DNA from: Lentisphaerota bacterium
GTDB lineage: Bacteria; Verrucomicrobiota; Kiritimatiellia; UBA8416; JAFGTH01
Assembly: GCA_016934225.1 (NCBI GenBank)
Contig: JAFGTH010000084.1
Span: 1 to 6,257, forward strand
Length of the DNA: 6,257 nucleotides
Reading direction: 5' to 3'
Position 1 is the first letter of the stretch. Every line of letters starts with the position of its first letter. The position numbers were made by a program, and so were the translations under genes. The notes below the pieces were generated by a model that was given only the letters and a program-made list of their open reading frames with translations, made no database searches and was not told the DNA's origin. Of the stretch, positions 1 through 4,548 are shown piece after piece.

Positions 1-1
1 A

Positions 2-163
2 AATGCCGATAAGTGTACTGGATGCGGATTATGCGAAAGAGTTTGCCCCGTCGCAGCTATTACAGTAGAAAAAATTGCGGTCGTTAACGCCGCGAAATGC
101 ACAGGTTGCGGTCAATGCGTAGCCGAATGTCCACAGGAAGCACTGATTCTGAAGAAAAAATGA
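2..163 (+). CDS. 2x[4Fe-4S] ferredoxin, 5' end cut by the window edge
   Basis: This is the C-terminal 53 residues of a small bacterial-type ferredoxin, a soluble cytoplasmic electron carrier. Two complete cluster-binding motifs are visible, CTGCGLCERVCP and CTGCGQCVAECP, each C-x2-C-x2-C-x3-C-P, so the protein should carry two [4Fe-4S] clusters. It ends in a short lysine tail before TGA at 161-163. The first visible residues (NADKC) sit just before the first cysteine, so probably only a few N-terminal residues are missing. The ATG at 3-5 is in another frame and is not its start. It closely resembles the next ferredoxin, with one residue fewer between the two motifs, so the pair may be tandem paralogues. 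The family call is firm. The redox partner cannot be read from the sequence, and the gene could also be the end of a longer protein carrying a ferredoxin domain. Confidence 0.9.
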   Translation, partial: NADKCTGCGLCERVCPVAAITVEKIAVVNAAKCTGCGQCVAECPQEALILKKK

Positions 164-236
164 TCAAATTTGCAACGATACAACTTCATGCCATCCTTGA
201 TCTGCTCGAGTTGAAAAAATCTCATAAATAGTTAAT

Positions 237-265
237 TAATTAGATTGATGTATTGATGCTAATTA
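237..265. repeat. Inverted repeat enclosing two tandem heptamers, possible operator
   Basis: The left arm TAATTAG (237-243) is exactly reverse-complementary to CTAATTA (259-265). The 15 bases between are two copies of ATTGATG (244-250 and 252-258) separated by one T. The arms are 22 bp apart centre to centre, close to two helical turns, as for a dimeric regulator. It lies upstream of the second ferredoxin. The AT-rich composition makes short repeats likely by chance, so a regulatory role is a guess. Confidence 0.4.
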
Positions 266-272
266 GTATGGT
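245..272 (+). promoter_or_regulatory. Weak sigma70-like promoter candidate for the ferredoxin cassette
   Basis: TTGATG (245-250) and TATGGT (267-272) are separated by 16 nt and each matches four of six consensus bases. The placement would give a leader of roughly 20 nt before the ferredoxin start at 300. The boxes overlap the inverted repeat at 237-265, as expected for a repressible promoter. In such AT-rich DNA a match of this quality can occur by chance. TTGAAA at 211-216 is another -35 candidate but lacks a good -10 at proper spacing. The rest of the 164-299 gap shows no gene and no terminator hairpin. Confidence 0.3.
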
Positions 273-287
273 TGAAATAATCAAATT

Positions 288-293
288 GGGGGA
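288..293 (+). promoter_or_regulatory. Strong ribosome binding site for ferredoxin 2
   Basis: GGGGGA lies six bases before the ATG at 300. The same G-run type recurs before the FmdB gene (1124-1130), so this seems to be the strong form used in this genome. It fixes the ferredoxin start. Confidence 0.75.
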
Positions 294-299
294 AATATA

Positions 300-473
300 A
301 TGGCAGCAAAAGTAGATACAGAAAAGTGCACCGGATGTGGGTTGTGTGTAGATGTTTGCCCAACTGAAGCAATTACCCTGACAAACGACAAGGCAAAGGT
401 AGATGCCGAAAAATGTGTGGATTGCGGACAATGCGTGGAAGAATGCCCAAACAACGCGATCAGCATCCCATAG
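300..473 (+). CDS. 2x[4Fe-4S] ferredoxin, complete, 57 aa
   Basis: This is a complete small ferredoxin of 57 residues, typical for the clostridial-type family. It is expected to be a soluble low-potential one-electron carrier with two [4Fe-4S] clusters. The motifs are CTGCGLCVDVCP (from about residue 10) and CVDCGQCVEECP (from about residue 40), both C-x2-C-x2-C-x3-C-P, with the pseudo-twofold symmetry usual for the fold. The start is set by the GGGGGA site six bases upstream. The stop TAG (471-473) is followed after five bases by the methyltransferase ATG, so it is probably the first gene of a polycistronic unit. It resembles the truncated ferredoxin upstream. Its position ahead of an Fe-S scaffold and thiol-redox genes suggests it supplies electrons to whatever the cassette does, but no partner can be assigned. 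Confidence 0.95.
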   Translation: MAAKVDTEKCTGCGLCVDVCPTEAITLTNDKAKVDAEKCVDCGQCVEECPNNAISIP

Positions 474-478
474 GATGG

Positions 479-1153
479 ATGCCTTTCGAACAACTAGCCG
501 ATCGCTACGACGCATGGTTCGAAACCGACAGGGGTAACCATGTATTTGAGATCGAAGTTAATTGTATCCGCGAGCTATTGAAGGGCATGCCCCGCCCATG
601 GCTTGAAGTAGGCGTAGGGACAGGCCGGTTCGCCGCAGCGCTCGATATGGACGAAGGAATTGATCCGAGTTCGGCAGTTCTAAAATATGCGGCGGAGCGC
701 GGAATTCAAACGCGTGTCGGCAAAGCCGAACAGCTACCCTACCCTGACCACCGATTTGGAATAACACTTTTGGTCGTAACAATCTGTTTCCTGCAAGATC
801 CGGCTCGGGCATTATATGAATGCCGCAGGGTATTGAAAGAAGATGGACACATGATTCTTGGGCTGGTTCCGAAAGATAGCCAATGGGGAAAACTTTATGC
901 TCAAAAAGGCGCCGCCGGGCATCCCTTTTACTCGGTTGCCCGATTCTATACAACCAAACAAATAATCCAACTCGCTGAAGATGCCGGTTTCTATTTTGAC
1001 CGGGCAACCAGTTGTCTGTTTGAGCCCCCCGATCAAGATGTTGAAACGCACAAGTCGCTTCATGATGGAATAGAAGAAAACGCCGGTTTTGTGACTATGC
1101 GTTTTAGCGTTAATAGAAAACATGGGGGAATAAATGCCAATATACGAGTATAA
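479..1153 (+). CDS. Class I SAM-dependent methyltransferase
   Basis: The protein has 224 residues from the ATG at 479. It shows the Rossmann methyltransferase core: motif I EVGVGTGRF (43-51), an acidic residue at the end of strand 2 in GIDPS (Asp62), AEQLPYPD (83-90), and the strand-4/5 region RRVLKEDGHMILGLVP (116-131). The N-terminal FEQLADRYDAWF (3-14) is the usual opening helix of Methyltransf_11-type enzymes. The substrate is unknown. In-frame ATGs at 413 and 443 would extend the protein, but those codons overlap the ferredoxin in another frame and give no family-like sequence, so 479 is preferred. AGGA (472-475) is a close-spaced ribosome site. The 3' end overlaps the FmdB gene by 20 bp. 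From memory, related methyltransferases often sit near MinD/NifX-type Fe-S loci in anaerobes. That would suit this context, but the neighbouring genes needed to test it are not in the window. Confidence 0.85.
   Translation: MPFEQLADRYDAWFETDRGNHVFEIEVNCIRELLKGMPRPWLEVGVGTGRFAAALDMDEGIDPSSAVLKYAAERGIQTRVGKAEQLPYPDHRFGITLLVVTICFLQDPARALYECRRVLKEDGHMILGLVPKDSQWGKLYAQKGAAGHPFYSVARFYTTKQIIQLAEDAGFYFDRATSCLFEPPDQDVETHKSLHDGIEENAGFVTMRFSVNRKHGGINANIRV
1124..1130 (+). promoter_or_regulatory. Ribosome binding site for the FmdB-like gene
   Basis: GGGGGAA lies three bases before the ATG at 1134, inside the 3' end of the methyltransferase gene. It supports translation of the zinc-ribbon gene from an internal site despite the 20-bp overlap. 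Confidence 0.65.
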
Positions 1154-1346
1154 ATGCGATAAATGCGGAAAGATCTTCGAGCATCTGGCGCAAAGGGCTT
1201 CGGATCCGGCCCCGAAATGCCCGAAATGCGGGGCAAAAAGGCCGAAAAAAATGCTGTCAACATTCAACGCCGGAACAAGTGCCGGATGGACAAATGCTTC
1301 ATGTTCTACCGGAACTTGTCCGACAGGAACATGCCCGTTAGCTTAA
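1134..1346 (+). CDS. FmdB-family zinc-ribbon protein
   Basis: This 70-residue protein opens with MPIYEYKCDKCG, the hallmark of the FmdB / CxxC_CxxC_SSSS family. Two CxxC knuckles (Cys8/Cys11 and Cys29/Cys32) form the zinc ribbon. The family is named after a putative regulator of formamidase in Methylophilus, but most members have no known function. The C-terminal tail is rich in Gly, Thr and Cys, with Cys57, Cys62 and Cys67 spaced C-x4-C-x4-C and short STGT/PTGT repeats, which could bind a further metal. The gene overlaps the methyltransferase by 20 bp and has its own strong ribosome site, so it belongs to the same transcript. The thioredoxin-like gene follows 17 bases later. Family assignment is firm, and the role in this cassette (metal or DNA/RNA binding) is open. 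Confidence 0.85.
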   Translation: MPIYEYKCDKCGKIFEHLAQRASDPAPKCPKCGAKRPKKMLSTFNAGTSAGWTNASCSTGTCPTGTCPLA

Positions 1347-1363
1347 CGAAAAGAAAAAAGCGC

Positions 1364-1711
1364 ATGTTAAACACTAATTTGAAACATCTCGAGTCAGCAC
1401 AAGAGATTGAAAACGTTCTTGCAATGAACGAAAACGTCATGATCTGTTGCGGACGAATGGGACCAATGTGTATTCCTGTTTATAAAATTATGGAACAAAT
1501 CGAATCCATGTATCCACATGTCGCATTCTATGACCAGGATTTCGACATCCCGGCAGCAAACTTGATCAGGCAATTACCGGAATGTTCGGGTTTCAGAGGC
1601 TTGCCGTTCACGGTGTACTTCAGAAAAGGCAAAGTGGTCAAAGCCACAACCAGTATTCAAACCAAGGCGCAAGTAATGGATATATTGGATAAGGAGTTCG
1701 GCAAACCGTAA
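1364..1711 (+). CDS. Thioredoxin-fold protein with a CCGRMGPMC motif
   Basis: This is a 115-residue thioredoxin-like protein, probably cytoplasmic. The order fits the fold: an N-terminal helix, strand ENVMI (23-27), the motif CCGRMGPMC (28-36) where WCGPC would lie, the acidic strand AFYDQDFD (54-61), GLPFTVYFRKGKVV (79-92) with the expected cis-proline Pro81, and a C-terminal helix. The usual CxxC is absent. Cys28/Cys29 and Cys36 are spaced C-C-x6-C, and a fourth cysteine, Cys74, precedes the cis-Pro loop. I recall similar sequences from anaerobes but no assigned function. The reading frame is open upstream to 1163, but that part overlaps FmdB and does not look like the fold, so 1364 is chosen. 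ATG 1331, preceded closely by AGGA, is an alternative. The stop overlaps the J-domain start (TAATG), which suggests translational coupling. Confidence 0.8.
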   Translation: MLNTNLKHLESAQEIENVLAMNENVMICCGRMGPMCIPVYKIMEQIESMYPHVAFYDQDFDIPAANLIRQLPECSGFRGLPFTVYFRKGKVVKATTSIQTKAQVMDILDKEFGKP

Positions 1712-2079
1712 TGAAACTGTCGGTCTTGACAAAGGAAAATGTGGACGATATTCAAGGCGTCACACTGGAAGAAAGAGCCAAACTGGTTCTTCTAACTTTG
1801 GGTCAAACCGCCGATGACATCAAAAAGGCATATCGAAGCATGGCCAAACGTTATCATCCCGATAAAACCGGCGGAGATACGGAACGATTTCAAGTCGTAC
1901 AAGAGGCATATGAACTCCTGACGAAAGGCGTAGTCTCAAAGAACCCTCTGTTGGCAAATACTAAGTTAATCGTCAAGCTTGTCGGAAAACGGATCAAACC
2001 TTTAATTGACAAACAAAAAGAATGGGAAAAATACGAACAATGGCGAAGAGAACATTTTTACGGTATAGGCGCCTTATGA
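1711..2079 (+). CDS. Small J-domain (DnaJ-like) co-chaperone
   Basis: This 122-residue protein carries a J domain at about residues 23-72. It contains DDIKKAYRSMAKRYHPDKTGG, with the His49-Pro50-Asp51 tripeptide that stimulates Hsp70 ATPase, and helix IV ERFQVVQEAYELL. The Gly/Phe-rich, zinc-finger and substrate-binding domains of DnaJ are absent. The remaining 50 C-terminal residues are highly charged and helical-looking, with Lys- and Arg-rich stretches followed by EWEKYEQWRREHF. The start overlaps the upstream stop by one base (TAATG), and AAGGAG (1691-1696) is 14 bases away, so coupling is likely. The next gene encodes an IscU-like scaffold. In the Isc system the J protein HscB delivers IscU to HscA, so this could be a functional analogue. 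It lacks room for the full HscB three-helix C-terminal domain, and no Hsp70 gene is visible. Confidence 0.85.
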   Translation: MKLSVLTKENVDDIQGVTLEERAKLVLLTLGQTADDIKKAYRSMAKRYHPDKTGGDTERFQVVQEAYELLTKGVVSKNPLLANTKLIVKLVGKRIKPLIDKQKEWEKYEQWRREHFYGIGAL

Positions 2080-2133
2080 ATGCGATTTCAGCAGAAGTGA
2101 AAATCCCCGTATAAACCGGTTGACAAACAGATC

Positions 2134-2514
2134 ATGACAAACACAAATTTCAAAAACAATAACGAACAAACAAGCGGCGCCGATGACGATACATTCTTCG
2201 GCCGCATGAACGATCCGACGGCATCAGCATCAATTAAAGGATTGTGCGGGGATGAGATGGAATTTTATCTTTTTATTCGTGATGACGCCATTGAAGACAT
2301 TCGATACTACACAAACGGTTGCGAGAACACTCGCTCCTGCGGTCGGGCCGTGGCGCGCAGGGCAAAGGGCCACAGCGTCACCGACGCTCTTTCGATCAGC
2401 GCAGGTGAACTCATCCGGTCAGGCGAATGCGAACCAGAATCCGGCCGGCATTGCGCGATTCTGGCGGTTACCACACTTTATCGAGCGCTCGCGGACTATC
2501 TGCTCGCGCTCTGA
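2134..2514 (+). CDS. IscU/NifU N-terminal-like iron-sulfur scaffold protein
   Basis: This 126-residue protein matches the NifU_N/IscU fold, on which [2Fe-2S] and [4Fe-4S] clusters are built before transfer. The three ligand cysteines are present: Cys38 in LCGDEM (with the conserved Asp40), Cys63 in TNGCENTRSCG, and Cys107 in RHCAILA. These positions nearly equal those of E. coli IscU. Differences: an extra Cys69 in the second loop, an extra Cys99, and the segment before His106, which in IscU is LPPVK (the HscA recognition site), is EPESGR. The first 20 residues are polar and poorly conserved-looking. ATG 2206 is an alternative start but would cut into the family-like region. The upstream gap of 54 bases has no good ribosome site. 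Function may be a scaffold or carrier for an unusual cluster. The related NifU-like proteins without NifU middle and C-terminal domains are a fair comparison. Confidence 0.82.
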   Translation: MTNTNFKNNNEQTSGADDDTFFGRMNDPTASASIKGLCGDEMEFYLFIRDDAIEDIRYYTNGCENTRSCGRAVARRAKGHSVTDALSISAGELIRSGECEPESGRHCAILAVTTLYRALADYLLAL

Positions 2515-2541
2515 ACTCAAAGAACACCGATACTTGCAAAG

Positions 2542-2547
2542 AAAGGA
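2542..2547 (+). promoter_or_regulatory. Ribosome binding site for the PPOX-type gene
   Basis: AAAGGA (within GAAAGGA) lies six bases before the ATG at 2554. It sets that start rather than any in-frame codon downstream. Confidence 0.65.
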
Positions 2548-2553
2548 TACATA

Positions 2554-2934
2554 ATGAAGATTCCCGAAACGATAAGAGAAGCATGGGAACATCGCGAAGG
2601 CCCGATTGTTCTGTCAACAGTTGCCGGCGACGGCACGCCCAACATAATTTACGCCACATGCGTCAGCCTGTATGGTGAAAACCGACTCGTGGTCGCCGAC
2701 AATTATTTCGATAAGACCAGAACGAATATCAAAGCTGGTGAATGCAAAGGCGCTGCTTTATTTATGACAAACGACAAGAAAGCGTATCAACTCAAGGGAT
2801 CTCTCGAATATCATAGCGCCGGTCCGGTGTTTGAAGACATGAAGAAATGGAATCCGCCCACACATCCGGGTCATGGCGCTGCTGCACTGGTCATAAAAGA
2901 AATATATACTGGCGCTAAGCGATTGGCGCCGTAG
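2554..2934 (+). CDS. Pyridoxamine 5'-phosphate oxidase-family FMN-binding split-barrel protein
   Basis: This 126-residue protein is of the small PPOX-type split-barrel family, expected to bind FMN (or another flavin or F420-like cofactor) as a dimer in the cytoplasm. The N-terminal helix IPETIREAWEHREG is followed by the barrel strands PIVLSTVAGDGTPNIIYA (17-34), RLVVADNYFDKTRTNI (44-59) and a region beginning GAALFM. The DxxFxKTxxN arrangement is typical for members in anaerobes. It is much shorter than true PdxH (about 210 residues) and lacks its C-terminal substrate segment, so it is unlikely to make pyridoxal phosphate. A clear ribosome site precedes it, 39 bases after the scaffold gene. 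It may act as a flavin reductase or electron shuttle for the cassette, but the substrate is unknown. The last codons form a small GC-rich hairpin (2911-2930). Confidence 0.82.
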   Translation: MKIPETIREAWEHREGPIVLSTVAGDGTPNIIYATCVSLYGENRLVVADNYFDKTRTNIKAGECKGAALFMTNDKKAYQLKGSLEYHSAGPVFEDMKKWNPPTHPGHGAAALVIKEIYTGAKRLAP

Positions 2935-2983
2935 GAGACAAGCGCTAACGACGGATGTCACAGTAAAAAAGAGTCATACGGTG

Positions 2984-2989
2984 TATAAT
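2984..2989 (+). promoter_or_regulatory. Isolated -10 element (TATAAT) in the 2935-3058 gap
   Basis: A perfect TATAAT is preceded directly by TG, close to an extended -10. No convincing -35 box lies 16-18 bases upstream (CAGTAA at the 17-nt position). It sits about 70 bases before the RACo-like remnant and may start transcription of the second block. The rest of the gap shows no gene and no U-tract terminator. Confidence 0.35.
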
Positions 2990-3058
2990 AATTGAAAATG
3001 CATCGCACATGTAAACCGCGCCGGCCATTGTCACCGGTATATCCTTAAGAGAAACAAA

Positions 3059-3346
3059 GTGAAGGAACAACAAATACAAGTCACGTTTCAACCTCAAGCC
3101 CGATCAATATCCATGTTGCGCGGCACAACAATCCTGGAACCCGCCGCGCATGCCGGGTTTGTGATTGAAACACAGGAAATAACAATTCTGATCCCCGAAA
3201 CATCGCTGGCCAGAGCAAACGCCTCTTTGCTTTCAACAAAAGCCAGACCAGGGAAAAAATTGGCGCGACGCGGTAAACATGTGGATTTGCCAGCTACAAC
3301 AGAATTTCATAAGGAATTTGCAAATGCTATGATCTTCCCAAAATAA
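3059..3346 (+). pseudogene. Remnant of a RACo-type corrinoid-activation ferredoxin/ASKHA protein
   Basis: The 95-codon frame starts with GTG at 3059. Residues 6-37 (IQVTFQPQ... GTTILEPAAHAGFVIE) look like the first strand, turn and helix of the N-terminal [2Fe-2S] ferredoxin of RACo-family (DUF4445) proteins, which reductively activate corrinoid methyl carriers. In the family a CGGxGxCGKC loop follows. Here the text jumps, near residue 38, to EITILIPETSLARANASLL and RGKHVDLPATTE, resembling the strand and linker after the ferredoxin domain. About 50 residues and every cluster cysteine are absent: the whole frame has no cysteine. The ATP-binding ASKHA domain, normally several hundred residues, is missing too. 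The frame remains open, so a short expressed protein is possible, but a decayed copy is the better reading. The identification rests on recalled family patterns, not on a database match. Confidence 0.55.
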
Positions 3347-3357
3347 TAAGATAAAAA

Positions 3358-3393
3358 ATGAACAGACCCATGAAAGTAAACATACAACAATGA
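3358..3393 (+). other. Possible 11-codon leader ORF overlapping the PLP-enzyme start
   Basis: ATG 3358 opens a short frame encoding MNRPMKVNIQQ. Its TGA (3391-3393) overlaps the PLP-enzyme ATG (3390-3392) as ATGA. The PLP gene has no Shine-Dalgarno sequence of its own, so terminating ribosomes might re-initiate there. The leader's own ribosome site is poor (AAGATA), and a frame this short arises easily by chance. Confidence 0.25.
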
Positions 3394-4532
3394 ATGATCC
3401 GCTGACACCCTATGGTAACCGTCCGATGGTTACGCCGATTGTGCATGCGGTAAACTACGAATACCGCGACTTCGAAGTGCTTCGAAAAATAACCGATGGC
3501 GAGATAGACGGTTACACCTATCATAGGGACGATAACCCGACTGTCCGCGCCGTGGAAAAGAAAATTGCCGACATGGAAGGCGCCGAAGACTGCGTTGTTT
3601 GCACCTCCGGCATGGCCGCTTGCGCTCTGGTTTACCTGACATATCTGAAGGCAGGTGATCACTTGATTCTGTTCCACGATGTTTACGGCGCACACTATAA
3701 AATATCGTTGATTTTGGAACGGTTGGGAGTGGAAATCACATGGCTTGGCGCCGACCAAAGCGCTCATCTTAACCAGTATGTTAAAGCCAATACTGCTATG
3801 ATCTTTCTCGAAAGCCCAACCAATCCACAATGCAAGATCATTGACATTGCCGCAGCGCGGCGCGCCGCCGATCGTTCAGGCGCACTTCTGATTGCGGATA
3901 ACACCTTTGCCACACCTTTTCACCAACACCCGCTTAGAATCGGCGCTCATATGGTAATTCATAGCGCCACTAAAGCGCTCGGCGGACATAATGATCTAAT
4001 GGCCGGCGCAATTGCCGGATCCAAGGCGGACTATGACAAACTCTGGTTCACACGCCAGGCAATCGGAACAACACTTGATGCCTATTCGGCCTCTCTTCTG
4101 GAGCGCGGGTTGAAAACATTCCCGCTTCGCGCCGAACGAATGGCCGCCAATGCCCTTGCCCTGGCAACATGGTTGAGCAGTCAGCCAAAAATCAGCCGCC
4201 TTCATTACCCCGGACTAACCAACGATCCCGGCCACAAGATTGCTCAGCGCCAAATGCAAAAAGGATTCGGCGGTATGATGGCATTTGACGTCGGATTGTC
4301 TCAGGACGATGCCAAGCGATTCATTTCATCATTACGCGTAATTGTGCATGCAGTTAGCCTGGGCGCAACCGAAACGCTGATCTGCATACCCTATCTGACA
4401 ACAATGCTTTATCTGCCACCAGAGCGACGAACATCTTTTGGCGTTGCGCCAAATACAGTTCGGCTCTCTGTCGGCATTGAACCTGCCGAGGTTCTTATCC
4501 ATGATATAGAACAGGCTTTAATGCAAGTATGA
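3390..4532 (+). CDS. Cys/Met-metabolism PLP-dependent enzyme (transsulfuration family)
   Basis: This 380-residue fold-type I PLP enzyme belongs to the cystathionine gamma-synthase / gamma-lyase / O-acetylhomoserine sulfhydrylase family, acting on sulfur amino acids in the cytoplasm. Visible family features are YHRDDNPT (44-51, phosphate contacts from the partner subunit), TSGMAA (72-77), the stacking Tyr99 in VYG, ESPTNP (141-146), the PLP-pyridine Asp170 in ADNTF, the Schiff-base Lys195 in SATKALGGH, and the carboxylate-binding Arg in NTVRLSVG. Ala101 stands where methionine gamma-lyase has its active-site Cys, so it is not a classical methionine gamma-lyase. The late active-site stretch reads SLGATETLICIPYLTT, in place of the usual ESLxxHPAxMTH-like sequence. 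The N-terminus is about 15 residues shorter than in typical members, and no upstream start codon exists in this frame. DUF89 follows after 16 bases. Exact reaction undecided. Confidence 0.88.
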   Translation: MNDPLTPYGNRPMVTPIVHAVNYEYRDFEVLRKITDGEIDGYTYHRDDNPTVRAVEKKIADMEGAEDCVVCTSGMAACALVYLTYLKAGDHLILFHDVYGAHYKISLILERLGVEITWLGADQSAHLNQYVKANTAMIFLESPTNPQCKIIDIAAARRAADRSGALLIADNTFATPFHQHPLRIGAHMVIHSATKALGGHNDLMAGAIAGSKADYDKLWFTRQAIGTTLDAYSASLLERGLKTFPLRAERMAANALALATWLSSQPKISRLHYPGLTNDPGHKIAQRQMQKGFGGMMAFDVGLSQDDAKRFISSLRVIVHAVSLGATETLICIPYLTTMLYLPPERRTSFGVAPNTVRLSVGIEPAEVLIHDIEQALMQV

Positions 4533-4548
4533 AAGGCTGATCTCGAAC

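Noticed and set aside
413..478. Upstream extension of the methyltransferase from ATG 413 or 443
   Set aside because: This stretch overlaps the ferredoxin's second cluster motif in another frame and encodes no family-like sequence. ATG 479 starts just before the conserved opening helix.
558..1007. 149-codon minus-strand frame opposite the methyltransferase
   Set aside because: It is antisense to a gene with clear SAM-binding motifs and has no family features of its own.
1163..1363. Upstream extension of the thioredoxin-like protein
   Set aside because: It is the +2 shadow of the FmdB gene, rich in Lys/Arg/Met, with no thioredoxin features.
2120..2125. Perfect TTGACA as a -35 box ahead of the scaffold gene
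   Set aside because: No -10-like hexamer lies 15-19 bases downstream, and transcription would start inside the coding region.
2911..2930. Hairpin GGCGCT-loop-GGCGCC at the 3' end of the PPOX-type gene, as a possible terminator
   Set aside because: The stem is only six pairs with one G-T wobble, lies inside the coding sequence before the stop, and no T-run follows. It may be a chance result of the GGC/GCC codon preference seen throughout.
3001..3058. CCGG-containing short inverted pieces before the RACo-like remnant, as a riboswitch such as a cobalamin or SAM element
   Set aside because: I could not find a cobalamin-box or SAM-I core sequence, and the gap is too short for a full B12 riboswitch plus expression platform.
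3327..3830. 167-codon open frame on the minus strand opposite the PLP-enzyme gene
   Set aside because: The + strand frame has a full set of PLP-enzyme motifs. The antisense frame shows no recognisable motif and no convincing start signal.
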